Shown here: one piece after another, positions 34,965 through 42,391 of the stretch | How positions within the stretch are numbered: the first letter of the stretch is position 1 | How the letters are laid out: each line of letters starts with the position of its first letter | Source of the DNA: Geomobilibacter sp964431365 | Lineage (GTDB): Bacteria; Desulfobacterota; Desulfuromonadia; Geobacterales; DSM-12255 | Direction of reading: 5' to 3' | DNA: 64,000 nucleotides | NCBI GenBank assembly: GCA_964431365.1 | Contig: CAYSJJ010000003.1 | Coordinates: 40,898 to 104,897, forward strand | Notes under the pieces: model-generated | The model's database searches: none | The model's input: only the letters and a program-made list of their open reading frames with translations | What the model was told of the DNA's origin: nothing | Made by a program: the position numbers and the translations under genes

Positions 34965-35093
34965 ATGAACCATGAGCAGCTCCGGCCCGGAGTAGCCGAG
35001 GTGTTGGCAGAGGGGGACCAGTTCGAAGTGGTTCGCGAGCGCGAAACCGTCGAAGAACTCGTCAAACGCGAGCAGGCCGCGTCGTTTCTGTAA
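34965..35093 (+). pseudogene. lysA: C-terminal remnant of diaminopimelate decarboxylase
   Basis: A 42-codon open frame from ATG 34965 to TAA 35093, with GGAGGA 9 bases upstream. Its product, from RPGVAEVLAEGDQF through VVRERETVEELVKREQAASFL, follows the last beta-strand of LysA proteins, whose C-terminus reads roughly RPRxAEVLVxGDxFxxIRxRETxEDLxxxExxPxFL. The first five residues do not match. All catalytic parts of LysA are missing. It may still be translated as a small peptide. The position between an LptM-like lipoprotein and dapA is where relatives carry lysA, as I recall. Confidence 0.7.
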
Positions 35094-35122
35094 ATTAAAC
35101 TCCAACCAGGGAGGAAAAGGAT

Positions 35123-35995
35123 ATGTTCAAAGGAAGCATTGTCGCCATCGTTACCCCGTTCAACAACGGCCAGGTTGATTATGAGAAGCTGCGCGAGCTG
35201 GTGGAGTTCCAGATCGCCGGCGGCACCGACGCCATCGTGCCGTGCGGCACCACCGGCGAGGCCTCGACCCTCGACTACGACGAGCACATGGACGTGGTCA
35301 AGACCGTCATCGACCAGGTAAAGCGGCGGGTCCCGGTCATCGCCGGCACCGGCTCCAACTCCACGGCCGAGGCCATCGAGCTTTCCCAGAAGGCCAAGGA
35401 GGCGGGCGCCGACGGCGTGCTGCTGGTGACCCCCTACTACAACAAGCCGACCCAGGAAGGTCTGGTGCGCCACTACACGGCCATAGCCGACGCCGTGGCC
35501 CTGCCCCAGATCCTCTACAACGTACCGGGCCGCACCGGCGTCAACATGCTCCCCGAGACCGTTGCCCGCCTGGCGCCCCACAAGAACATCGTGGCGATCA
35601 AAGAGGCGACCGGCTCGCTCCAGCAGGCGTCCGAGGTCATCTCCCTCTGCGGAGACCAGATCGACGTCCTTTCCGGCGACGACTTCATCACCTTCCCGAT
35701 GATGGCCTGCGGCGCCAAAGGGGTCATCTCGGTCCTGGCCAACATCATGCCGAACACCGTGGCTAGCCTCGTCGACGCCTTCGTTGCCGGCGACCTGGCC
35801 AAGGCGCGTCAGCTCCACCTTGATACGCTCAAGATCGGCAACGCCATGTTCATCGAGTCGAACCCGATCCCGGTGAAGACGGCGCTGGGCCTCATGGGCA
35901 AGTGTTCCGACGAGCTCCGCCTGCCGCTCTGCCCCATGGGCGCGGCCAACAAGGAGAAGCTCGCGGCCATCATGAGGGAATACAAGCTCATATAA
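35123..35995 (+). CDS. dapA: 4-hydroxy-tetrahydrodipicolinate synthase
   Basis: 290 residues. Condenses pyruvate with aspartate semialdehyde, entering the lysine/diaminopimelate pathway. Schiff-base Lys160 is in VAIKEATGS, the catalytic Tyr132 in ILYNVPGRTG, and the GTTGEASTL motif is at 42-50. GGAGGAAAAGG precedes the ATG. It is followed by a heptad hairpin and then dapB and dapL, so the set makes LL-diaminopimelate. Confidence 0.97.
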   Translation: MFKGSIVAIVTPFNNGQVDYEKLRELVEFQIAGGTDAIVPCGTTGEASTLDYDEHMDVVKTVIDQVKRRVPVIAGTGSNSTAEAIELSQKAKEAGADGVLLVTPYYNKPTQEGLVRHYTAIADAVALPQILYNVPGRTGVNMLPETVARLAPHKNIVAIKEATGSLQQASEVISLCGDQIDVLSGDDFITFPMMACGAKGVISVLANIMPNTVASLVDAFVAGDLAKARQLHLDTLKIGNAMFIESNPIPVKTALGLMGKCSDELRLPLCPMGAANKEKLAAIMREYKLI

Positions 35996-36002
35996 CAAGA
36001 AC

Positions 36003-36076
36003 GCTCGGGGCTCGGGGCTCGGGGTTCGGGGTAATGTCTTTTTCTTTTGCCCTGAGCCCTGAGCCCTGAGCCCTCG
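36003..36076 (+). repeat. heptad-phased hairpin before dapB
   Basis: Left arm GCTCGGG x3 plus GTTCGGG (36003-36030). The 18-base spacer is T-rich. The right arm is GCCCTGA x3 plus GCCCTCG (36049-36076). Arms pair through G-C and G-U, so the pairing is kept although the DNA arms are not exact complements. Confidence 0.8.
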
Positions 36077-36092
36077 GCCTATCGAGGTTTTT

Positions 36093-36896
36093 ATGATTAA
36101 GATTGCTGTCTGTGGCGCTGCCGGAAGGATGGGCGGGCGCATCATCGCTGCCATCAAGGAAGCCGAGGGTGTCGAGCTCTCCGGTGCCCTTGAGCGTCCC
36201 GGCCACCCGATGGTCGGCCAGGACGCCGGGTTCAATGCCGGCCTCGGCGCCATCGGCGTCGCCATCTCCGACGACCTGAACACGGTGGTGGACGGCTGCG
36301 ACGTCCTGATCGACTTCACCACCCCCAAGGTGTCGCTGAAGAACCTGGAGGTCTGCTCCCTGAAGAAGAAGTCCATCGTCATCGGCTCCACCGGCTTCAC
36401 CCCGGAAGAGCGGCTTCTTGCCGCCGAGCTGGCCAGGGAGATCCCGGCGGTGCTCGCCCCGAACATGTCGGTCGGGGTCAACGTCTGCTTCAAGGTCCTG
36501 AAGGATGTGGCCAAGACCCTGGGTGACAACTTCGACGTGGAGATCGTCGAGCTGCACCACAACAAGAAGAAGGACTCCCCCAGCGGCACCGCCGTCCGGA
36601 TGGGCGAGGTGGTGGCCGAGGCGCTCGGCCGCGATTACAACAAGGTGGCCAACTACCACCGCGAGGGGATCTGCGGCGAGCGGACCAGGGAAGAGATCGG
36701 CATGCAGACCGTCCGCGGCGGCGACATCGTCGGCGAGCACACGGTCTACTTCATCGGCATGGGGGAGAGGATCGAGATCTCCCACCGGGCCATGAGCCGC
36801 GACATGTTCTCCCGCGGCAGCGTGAGGGCGGCCCAGTGGGTCGTGGGGAAGGCGCCCGGGCTGTACGACATGCAGGATGTACTCGGGCTGAAATAG
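36093..36896 (+). CDS. dapB: 4-hydroxy-tetrahydrodipicolinate reductase
   Basis: 267 residues. NAD(P)H-dependent reduction in the diaminopimelate branch. Nucleotide loop GAAGRMGGRI at the N-terminus, STGFTPEE, APNMSVGVNV, and the catalytic ELHHNKKKDSPSGTA with the proton-donor His and Lys. Full length. The gene lies 16 bases after a heptad hairpin and 64 bases before dapL. Confidence 0.97.
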   Translation: MIKIAVCGAAGRMGGRIIAAIKEAEGVELSGALERPGHPMVGQDAGFNAGLGAIGVAISDDLNTVVDGCDVLIDFTTPKVSLKNLEVCSLKKKSIVIGSTGFTPEERLLAAELAREIPAVLAPNMSVGVNVCFKVLKDVAKTLGDNFDVEIVELHHNKKKDSPSGTAVRMGEVVAEALGRDYNKVANYHREGICGERTREEIGMQTVRGGDIVGEHTVYFIGMGERIEISHRAMSRDMFSRGSVRAAQWVVGKAPGLYDMQDVLGLK

Positions 36897-36906
36897 GCAA
36901 AATGAT

Positions 36907-36924
36907 GGGCGGCCCTGGCCGCCC
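36907..36924 (+). terminator. short GC hairpin between dapB and dapL
   Basis: GGGCGG / CCGCCC (extendable to GGGCGGCC/GGCCGCCC) soon after the dapB stop. No T run follows, so it may stabilise or attenuate rather than terminate. Confidence 0.4.
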
Positions 36925-36960
36925 TAACTTTATACACTAACGTTTGGAGGAACTGTTGTA

Positions 36961-38193
36961 ATGGCAAAAATCAACGACAACTACCTGAAACTGAAGGCCG
37001 GCTACCTCTTCCCGGAGATCGGCCGCCGCGTGCGCGAGTTCAGCGCCGCCAACCCGTCCGCCAAGGTGATCCGCCTGGGGATCGGCGACGTGACCCGCCC
37101 CCTGGCCCCGGCAGTCCTGAAGGCGTTCCACGACGCCGTGGACGATCTGGCCACCACCGACCAGTTCGCCGGCTACGGCCCGGAGCAGGGGTATGACTGG
37201 CTGATCAACGCCATCATCGAGAAGTCGTACAAGCCGCTCGGCGTTTCCCTCAAGACCGAGGAGATGTTCATCTCCGACGGCTCCAAGTGCGACTGCGCCA
37301 ACATCCTGGACATCTTCGCCCTGGACAACGTGGTGGCCATCGGCGACCCGGTCTACCCGGTCTACAACGACACCAACGTCATGATCGGCCGCACCGGCGA
37401 CGCCGACGACAAGGGATACTACAAGGGGATCGTCTATCTCCCCTGCACCGAGGCGAACGGCTTCATCCCGTCACTCCCGACCGAGAAGGTGGACATCATC
37501 TATCTCTGCTTCCCCAACAACCCGACCGGCACTGTCGCCTCCAAGGCCGAGCTGAAGAAGTGGGTCGACTACGCCAACGCCAACGACGCCGTGATCTTCT
37601 TCGACGCCGCCTACGAGGCGTTCATCACCAACCCTGACATTCCCCACTCCATCTACGAGATCGAAGGGGCGAAAAAGTGCGCCATCGAGTTCCGCTCCTT
37701 CAGTAAGACCGCCGGCTTCACCGGCGTCCGCTGCGGCCTGGTGGTCGTGCCGGAAGAGGTGATGGGGACGACATCCACGGGCGAGCGGTACAGCTTCAAC
37801 AAGCTTTGGCTGCGCCGCACCACTACCAAGTTCAACGGCGCCTCCTACCCGGTCCAGCGCGCCGCCGCCGCGGTCTACTCCGACGAGGGGTGGAAGCAGA
37901 CGAAAGAGATCATCGACTACTACATGGAGAACGCCCGGATCATCCGGGAAGGTTTGGCCGCTGCCGGCGTTACCTGCTACGGCGGGGTGGACGCCCCCTA
38001 CATCTGGCTCAAGACGCCCGGCGGCATGAGCTCCTGGGATTTCTTCGACAAGCTCCTCACCGAGTGCAACGTGGTCGGGACCCCCGGTTCAGGCTTCGGC
38101 CCCAGCGGGGAAGGTTACTTCCGCCTCTCGGCCTTCGGCCACCGCGAGAATGTGATCGAGGCGGTGGAGAGGATAAAGAAGAATTTGAAGTAG
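36961..38193 (+). CDS. dapL: LL-diaminopimelate aminotransferase
   Basis: 410 residues, fold-type I PLP enzyme. It converts tetrahydrodipicolinate directly to LL-diaminopimelate, bypassing the succinylase or acetylase steps. PLP lysine in FRSFSKTAGFTGVRCG, the GDPVYPVYNDTNVM segment and CFPNNPTGT fit DapL. GGAGGAAC precedes the ATG. DapL use is typical of this bacterial group. The product then needs DapF (not in the window) and LysA. Confidence 0.95.
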   Translation: MAKINDNYLKLKAGYLFPEIGRRVREFSAANPSAKVIRLGIGDVTRPLAPAVLKAFHDAVDDLATTDQFAGYGPEQGYDWLINAIIEKSYKPLGVSLKTEEMFISDGSKCDCANILDIFALDNVVAIGDPVYPVYNDTNVMIGRTGDADDKGYYKGIVYLPCTEANGFIPSLPTEKVDIIYLCFPNNPTGTVASKAELKKWVDYANANDAVIFFDAAYEAFITNPDIPHSIYEIEGAKKCAIEFRSFSKTAGFTGVRCGLVVVPEEVMGTTSTGERYSFNKLWLRRTTTKFNGASYPVQRAAAAVYSDEGWKQTKEIIDYYMENARIIREGLAAAGVTCYGGVDAPYIWLKTPGGMSSWDFFDKLLTECNVVGTPGSGFGPSGEGYFRLSAFGHRENVIEAVERIKKNLK

Positions 38194-38197
38194 ATAG

Positions 38198-38222
38198 AAA
38201 GGCGGCCCGCAAGGTCGCCTTT
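38198..38222 (+). terminator. dapL terminator
   Basis: AAAGGCG / CGCCTTT stem with 11-base loop, followed by CTTATTTTC. Confidence 0.65.
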
Positions 38223-38248
38223 CTTATTTTCGGACACCATTTTCGTGA

Positions 38249-38276
38249 TTGCTTCATTTTGGTCTGATGGTATAGT
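38249..38276 (+). promoter_or_regulatory. promoter of the toxin-antitoxin pair
   Basis: TTGCTT at 38249-38254, 16-base spacer, TATAGT at 38271-38276. Only 7 bases separate the -10 box from the ATG at 38284, so the mRNA may be leaderless. Confidence 0.6.
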
Positions 38277-38283
38277 GTGCCAT

Positions 38284-38568
38284 ATGGCTGCAATACTCCT
38301 TCATCGTTCCCGCTATGTGTATACCGATGGTGGGCTCCGTGAAATGGTTCTCTGGCAGGTGCCACGCACCATTCACCATCCGAACGGTTTGAAGTACCGT
38401 CTCTATTACGGGGATGGCGAAGGAAGCTGCCTGGTACGGTATGACAATGAACGGGGCAAGGGGGATCACCGTCATGGCCTTGATGGTGAACAATCGTATC
38501 AATTCATTGATGTCGATACCCTCGTTGCAGATTTTCTGGCAGATATCAGGCGTATTCGGGGAGAGTAG
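38284..38568 (+). CDS. TumE-like (DUF6516) toxin
   Basis: 94 residues from ATG 38284. Opens with ILLHRSRYVYTDGGLREMVLWQVP and has LKYRLYYGDGEG, CLVRYDNERGKGDHRHG and a C-terminal DVDTLVADFLADIRRIR, the pattern of the DUF6516/TumE family paired with HTH antitoxins. The conserved charged block NERGKGDHRH is the likely active or RNA-binding surface. The following gene begins 2 bases after its stop. Toxicity is inferred from family. Confidence 0.75.
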   Translation: MAAILLHRSRYVYTDGGLREMVLWQVPRTIHHPNGLKYRLYYGDGEGSCLVRYDNERGKGDHRHGLDGEQSYQFIDVDTLVADFLADIRRIRGE

Positions 38569-38570
38569 CG

Positions 38571-38933
38571 ATGGACAAGGATATCAAGGTTGAAATAAGG
38601 GATGCGGAAGAATCTGCCCAGGAATTTATCAAGGCTTGGCGCCGGGCCGAAGCCGGCGAACCAGCGGAGATACCGACTGAACGGCTCTATTTCCAGGACC
38701 TGGGAACGCTTCTCCAGGCGCTGACGCCACGCCGCCTCGAACTGCTCAGGAGACTCCACGATGGCGGACCGGAAAGCGTGCGCGGGCTGGCCAAAAAGCT
38801 TGCCCGTGATTACAAGAACGTGTACCACGACGTGCAGGCCTTGGAGCGGGTGGGGTTGATATCCCGGACGGCTGACAAGCGGCTCTCGGCGCCGTGGGAC
38901 AAAGTTGTGGCGGAGATCAGCCTGGCGGCGTAG
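38571..38933 (+). CDS. TumA-like winged-helix antitoxin
   Basis: 120 residues. The C-terminal half is a winged helix of the HVO_A0114/MarR-like type: TPRRLELLRRLHDGGPESVRGLAKKLARDYKNVYHDVQALERVGLI. The N-terminal 45 residues (IPTERLYFQDLGTLLQAL preceded by an acidic helix) would neutralise the toxin. Likely autorepressor of the pair. The gene follows the toxin directly, the reverse of the classical antitoxin-first order but usual for this family. Confidence 0.75.
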   Translation: MDKDIKVEIRDAEESAQEFIKAWRRAEAGEPAEIPTERLYFQDLGTLLQALTPRRLELLRRLHDGGPESVRGLAKKLARDYKNVYHDVQALERVGLISRTADKRLSAPWDKVVAEISLAA

Positions 38934-38943
38934 GGGAGATATT

Positions 38944-38997
38944 ATGAAAGTTAAGAAGACGAAGGTGGTTGCTATGTACTGGGATGTAGAAGTTTAG
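38944..38997 (+). CDS. possible 17-residue peptide after the antitoxin
   Basis: ATG 38944 is preceded by GGGGAG and encodes MKVKKTKVVAMYWDVEV. It could be a small peptide or noise; I know no homologue. Confidence 0.2.
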   Translation: MKVKKTKVVAMYWDVEV

Positions 38998-39055
38998 GAA
39001 CACTCGAATTTGCCGTGACGTTTGTACCGGTTAAACGCCGGGACTTCTTAATTCA

Positions 39056-39079
39056 AAAGGCGGCCAATCGGCCGCCTTT
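39056..39079. terminator. bidirectional terminator after the toxin-antitoxin pair
   Basis: AAAGGCGGCC / GGCCGCCTTT with AATC loop; it serves the plus-strand pair and the minus-strand VOC gene, which ends 16 bases away. Confidence 0.8.
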
Positions 39080-39094
39080 GGTTTGAACGCAACA

Positions 39095-39580
39095 TCAACC
39101 GCGGCGCGCCGCTTCTATTGCAGAGATGTCGATCTTCTTCATCTGCATCATCGCATCAAACGCTCGCTTGGCGGCGGCGGGGTCGGGGTCGGTTATCGCC
39201 TCAGTCAGGGCGATCGGCGTGATCTGCCAGGACAGGCCCCATTTGTCCCTGCACCAGCCGCAGGCACTCTCTTCGCCGCCGTTGCCGACAATGGCGTTCC
39301 AGTAGCGATCCGTTTCTTCCTGATCAACGGTTGCAACCTGAAACGAGAATGCCCAGTTGTGCTTGACCTCGGGGCCGCCATTAAGCCCGAGGCAGGGGAT
39401 GCCCATCACGGTAAACTCCACCGTCAACACATCCCCTTTCTTGCCGGACGGGTAGTCCCCCGGTGCGAGATGTACTGCGTCAACGGATGAATCAGGAAAG
39501 GTCTGGGCGTAGAATCGCGCCGCCTCCTCGGCGTCGCGGTCATACCAGAGGCAAATTGTGTTCTTTGCATGCGTTGCCAT
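39095..39580 (-). CDS. VOC-family protein (PhnB/3-demethylubiquinone methyltransferase-like)
   Basis: 161 residues with the vicinal-oxygen-chelate fold: NTICLWYDRDAEEAARFYAQTFPDSSVDAV at the start, then VLTVEFTVMGIPCLGLNGGPEV and WGLSWQITP. The W-G-x-x-W-Q ending is typical of the PhnB-like subfamily, often mislabelled as 3-demethylubiquinone methyltransferase. Metal ligands are not all evident, so it may be a binding rather than catalytic protein. Single gene. Confidence 0.82.
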   Translation of the reverse strand: MATHAKNTICLWYDRDAEEAARFYAQTFPDSSVDAVHLAPGDYPSGKKGDVLTVEFTVMGIPCLGLNGGPEVKHNWAFSFQVATVDQEETDRYWNAIVGNGGEESACGWCRDKWGLSWQITPIALTEAITDPDPAAAKRAFDAMMQMKKIDISAIEAARRG

Positions 39581-39675
39581 GTCACTTCTCCTTCGTGATG
39601 TGCCGCTCTGAAAAAGGTGTCGGTAGTGAGCGGTCAGTGTAACGAGCCCGTAATAATTCCTCTGCCACCTTCGTT

Positions 39676-40071
39676 CTACAGCTCCAACAACCCCTTCAAT
39701 CTGTCCAGATCCAGCCTGACCAGGGCGGCATCAGCCGTATAGGTCTCGTCGCTCACGCCGGGGAGCCGGAACAGGGTGAAAATGACCTCGCTCCCCGAGC
39801 CGTTGGACACCACCCGCATCGGGACGTAGAGCGTCTCGCCGCCGGGCGGCGTCAGGTAGTGGTCCAGAACCCCAAGGTCGTTCTCCCGGGCGAGCCGGAT
39901 CGCCATGGTCCCCAGAGAGGTTTCAATTACCCACTCCTCCCCCTCGCACCGGATCGACCGGCAAAAGGTTGTTGCCCACGTGGGGAGATTGTTCAGGTCG
40001 GCGACGTAGGCATAGACCGCTGCCGGTTCCCGGGCAATCTGCACGCTGATGGTCGTGGACGGGTTTACCAT
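39676..40071 (-). CDS. SRPBCC (START/Bet v1-like) ligand-binding protein
   Basis: 131 residues from ATG 40071, which has GGTGAGG upstream; an in-frame GTG 21 bases earlier is possible. N-terminal ISVQIAREPAAVYAYVADLNNLPTWATTF is the polyketide-cyclase/SRPBCC opening, and the C-terminal helix is TADAALVRLDLDRLKGLLEL. It probably binds a hydrophobic ligand. No partner genes. Confidence 0.72.
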   Translation of the reverse strand: MVNPSTTISVQIAREPAAVYAYVADLNNLPTWATTFCRSIRCEGEEWVIETSLGTMAIRLARENDLGVLDHYLTPPGGETLYVPMRVVSNGSGSEVIFTLFRLPGVSDETYTADAALVRLDLDRLKGLLEL

Positions 40072-40206
40072 TGCCTCACCCTTTGTGCTCACGGAGAATT
40101 AGTGCCCTGCATCTATGGCTATTGTACCACTGGCAGCGTACCGTTCCGGCGCTAAAGGCGTATAATGATTTTGAAGAATCAGGAATCAGCCCGGGAGGAG
40201 ACGGTC

Positions 40207-40470
40207 ATGGCACTGTTTGGGGCGGACAAGAGCGAGCAGGGGCAATGCGAGGTCGATCTGGGCGGCTATCGGCATCAGTGCCGGCTCGACGGCATCACGC
40301 GTACCGGCGCGGCGGTGAACTGCACCGGTTTCCTGAGGGGGACCAGCCACGGCGAGGCGTGCGTGCTTCATCTGCAGGATGATGCGCGGCGGATAGACTG
40401 CCGAGTGACGGAAATAGCGGCCGGCAGGATGCGCCTGCGGTTCGTCGCGGAGGAAACGGGCCAGCGGTGA
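40207..40470 (+). CDS. PilZ-like small protein
   Basis: 87 residues from ATG 40207 with GGGAGGAG upstream. A compact all-beta chain contains R22HQCR26, matching the RxxxR arm of PilZ domains, followed by DGITRTGAAV close to the D-x-S-x-x-G arm. If PilZ, it would bind c-di-GMP. The second motif is imperfect (Thr for Ser), so binding is uncertain. Single gene between SRPBCC and DUF504. Confidence 0.5.
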   Translation: MALFGADKSEQGQCEVDLGGYRHQCRLDGITRTGAAVNCTGFLRGTSHGEACVLHLQDDARRIDCRVTEIAAGRMRLRFVAEETGQR

Positions 40471-40575
40471 ATTGGCCTGCCATCCTGCGACTTCATTCGA
40501 TAACTAGCTGATGTTGTGTATAGTTGTGAAAGCCAAAGGCGGCGAGCAGCTCTTTTCTCATCACACCCTGCCACC

Positions 40576-40842
40576 TCACCTCTGCCCCTCCCGCACCTCG
40601 CGGTGCCAGATGAGCTCTCCGTTTCGATAGACCTCGTAGATCCGGTGCAGAGGGATGGCCATCGGTTCCCCGGCAGCATCGTACAGGAGCAGGGCATGAT
40701 CGTCCGGCTGAAACCGTACTTCCCCCAGCGGGACCAGGACGATCCGCTGCTCGTAGCGGTCGAAGTAGCCGACGGCGAACTCTCCCCGGCCATACTCCTG
40801 GTCCCAGCGGATGCGGTTGAGCAGTTCGCGGATGGTAGTCAC
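40576..40842 (-). CDS. DUF504 family protein
   Basis: 88 residues from GTG 40842 (GGGAGAGGCC upstream); GTG 40857 is an alternative. Contains TIRELLNRIRWDQEYGRGEFAVGYFDR and IPLHRIYEVYRNGELIWHR, the DUF504 pattern, a small protein seen in archaea and some bacteria near RNA-related enzymes. Function unknown. Confidence 0.75.
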   Translation of the reverse strand: MTTIRELLNRIRWDQEYGRGEFAVGYFDRYEQRIVLVPLGEVRFQPDDHALLLYDAAGEPMAIPLHRIYEVYRNGELIWHREVREGQR

Positions 40843-40995
40843 GGCCTCTCCCTTCACGTCGTGTATCCATAGTCTACCGCATTCCGGGTCAACCTCCCCA
40901 CCCCACCTGCATCCCTCCCGGATCGTTTCAAAAGGCGGCCAGCACCGCCAGGTCTTTCGGCGCTAAACGTGACATTCTTCTGTGCGTTTATGCTT

Positions 40996-41023
40996 TTGAC
41001 AAAGTGCCGCTGTTGGATAGTCT
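40996..41023 (+). promoter_or_regulatory. promoter for the small cytochrome
   Basis: Perfect TTGACA at 40996-41001, 16-base spacer, TAGTCT at 41018-41023, 42 bases before the start. Confidence 0.6.
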
Positions 41024-41065
41024 TCAAAAAGAGCACATCCGATATTTCACGAGGGAGAAACGGTC

Positions 41066-41392
41066 ATGAAGAAAGCGGGGATGGTACTCATTCTGGTGCT
41101 TGCGGCCGCAGCATGGGGACTGGCTACTGAACAACCTTCCCTCAAGCGGGGAGAAGAACTCTTCAACAGCACGCAACTGGGGACGAGCGGCAAGAGCTGC
41201 GCGAGCTGCCATCCTGGCGGGAAAAAGCTCGAAGAGGCAGCCGGCTACAAGGACGACGAACTCGCCGTAATCATCAACCAGTGCATAACGAAGCCGCTCA
41301 AAGGGAAGCCGCTTGCGGCCGACTCGACCGATCTCAAATCGCTCATCATGTATCTCAAGACCTTCGCACCCGCGACAAGGCCGCAACAATAA
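41066..41392 (+). CDS. Small periplasmic cytochrome c
   Basis: 108 residues. Signal peptide (cleavage near GLATE), then LKRGEELFNST and a single CASCH heme site, GGKKLEEAAGYKDDELA and a C-terminal SLIMYLKTFAP helix. Related in shape to the monoheme cytochrome at 19794, including the INQCI cysteine. AGGGAGAAACGGTC precedes the ATG. Likely an electron shuttle; no partner gene adjacent. Confidence 0.88.
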   Translation: MKKAGMVLILVLAAAAWGLATEQPSLKRGEELFNSTQLGTSGKSCASCHPGGKKLEEAAGYKDDELAVIINQCITKPLKGKPLAADSTDLKSLIMYLKTFAPATRPQQ

Positions 41393-41559
41393 CCGAGCAA
41401 CATACGGCGACACCGCATTTGATCCATGAAAGAAGGCGGCCGCCTTTGCTTTATGCCCTTCCAGCCCGCTAAGAAACGAAAACAGTTTCCGCTTCATAGT
41501 GCTCTTGGCTAATAAATTTTAGCGACGTAAAGTTTATTAGCGCTGCGCACTACTGATCG

Positions 41560-42234
41560 TCAGAGCAGCTTCAGAACCGCCCGGGCCGCAGGTTCCGACG
41601 AGGCGGGGTTCTGGCCGGTGATCAGGTTGCCCACACTGACCACGTATGGCTGCCAGTCCGCCCCTTTGGAATACGTCCCGCCAGCCTTGCGCAGCTCATC
41701 TTCAACCAGGAACGGCACGACCTCGGTCAGGCCGACCGCTTCCTCCTCGCTGTTGGCAAAACCGGTGACCTCCTTCCCCTTTACCAGCGGCGCGCCATCG
41801 CTGGAACGGGCATGGAGCAGCACGCAGGGGGCGTGACATACGGCGGCGACCGGTTTCCCTCGGGTATACATGGCCTCGATCAGGGCGATGGAATCGCGGT
41901 CATCTGCCAGGTCCCACAGCGGACCGTGGCCGCCGGGATAGAAGATCGCGTCGTAATCGGCGGCCGAGACCGTCGTGAGCGGCACCGTATGGGCCAGGGC
42001 CGCCTGTGCAGCCGGGTCGTTGTTGAAACGCTCGGTGGCCGGGGTCTGGAAATCCTTGTCCTCACTCTTCGGGTCCAGCGGCGGTTGTCCCCCTTTGGGT
42101 GATGCCAGGGTGATCTCGGCCCCCGCATCCTTGAAGACGTAGTAGGGGGCGGCAAACTCCTCCAGCCAGAAACCGGTCTTCCGGCCGGTGTTGCCGAGTT
42201 GGTCGTGCGATGTCAGTACCATTAGTATCTTCAT
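41560..42234 (-). CDS. DJ-1/PfpI family protein (class I amidotransferase-like)
   Basis: 224 residues from ATG 42234, whose spacing from GAGGAG is better than that of ATG 42240. Nucleophile-elbow Cys in KPVAAVCHAPCVLL, with the upstream Glu in WLEEFAAPYYVF and the conserved DAIFYPGGHGPLWDL. This matches the Hsp31/YajL-related glyoxalase III-like branch with a His after the Cys. Likely a methylglyoxal-detoxifying or chaperone-like protein. Minus-strand single gene. Confidence 0.85.
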   Translation of the reverse strand: MKILMVLTSHDQLGNTGRKTGFWLEEFAAPYYVFKDAGAEITLASPKGGQPPLDPKSEDKDFQTPATERFNNDPAAQAALAHTVPLTTVSAADYDAIFYPGGHGPLWDLADDRDSIALIEAMYTRGKPVAAVCHAPCVLLHARSSDGAPLVKGKEVTGFANSEEEAVGLTEVVPFLVEDELRKAGGTYSKGADWQPYVVSVGNLITGQNPASSEPAARAVLKLL

Positions 42235-42334
42235 GAGCATGGCTCCTCGTATCTCGTGTCAGGCGGCACCCGGTTCGTGCCTGCCGTTAAGTAAAGTATA
42301 CCTCTCAGTGAGGACTCCGCCGAACCCAAATGAA

Positions 42335-42366
42335 AAGAGGCCAAGGGACATGCCCCTTGGCCTCTT
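42335..42366 (-). terminator. terminator of the lysA-like gene
   Basis: 13-bp stem AAGAGGCCAAGGG / CCCTTGGCCTCTT with a 6-base loop, 25 bases after the stop on the minus strand, then TTTTC. Confidence 0.8.
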
Positions 42367-42391
42367 CTGTCTGCGGCTGATGTGTGCTTGA

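Larger units (their letters stand above)
34807..35122. other. 316-base interval between the lipoprotein and dapA, holding a lysA scar
   Basis: Apart from the lysA remnant at 34965-35093 and a weak promoter at 34866, nothing is recognisable. I looked for the N-terminal or central parts of lysA in all three forward frames and found none, so a deletion rather than frameshift decay is likely. Confidence 0.6.

Noticed and set aside
40915..40985. possible GEMM-like leader before the small cytochrome
   Set aside because: Only loose GGCGG/CCGCC pairing and a TTTCGGCGC piece; the conserved tetraloop-receptor layout is not there.
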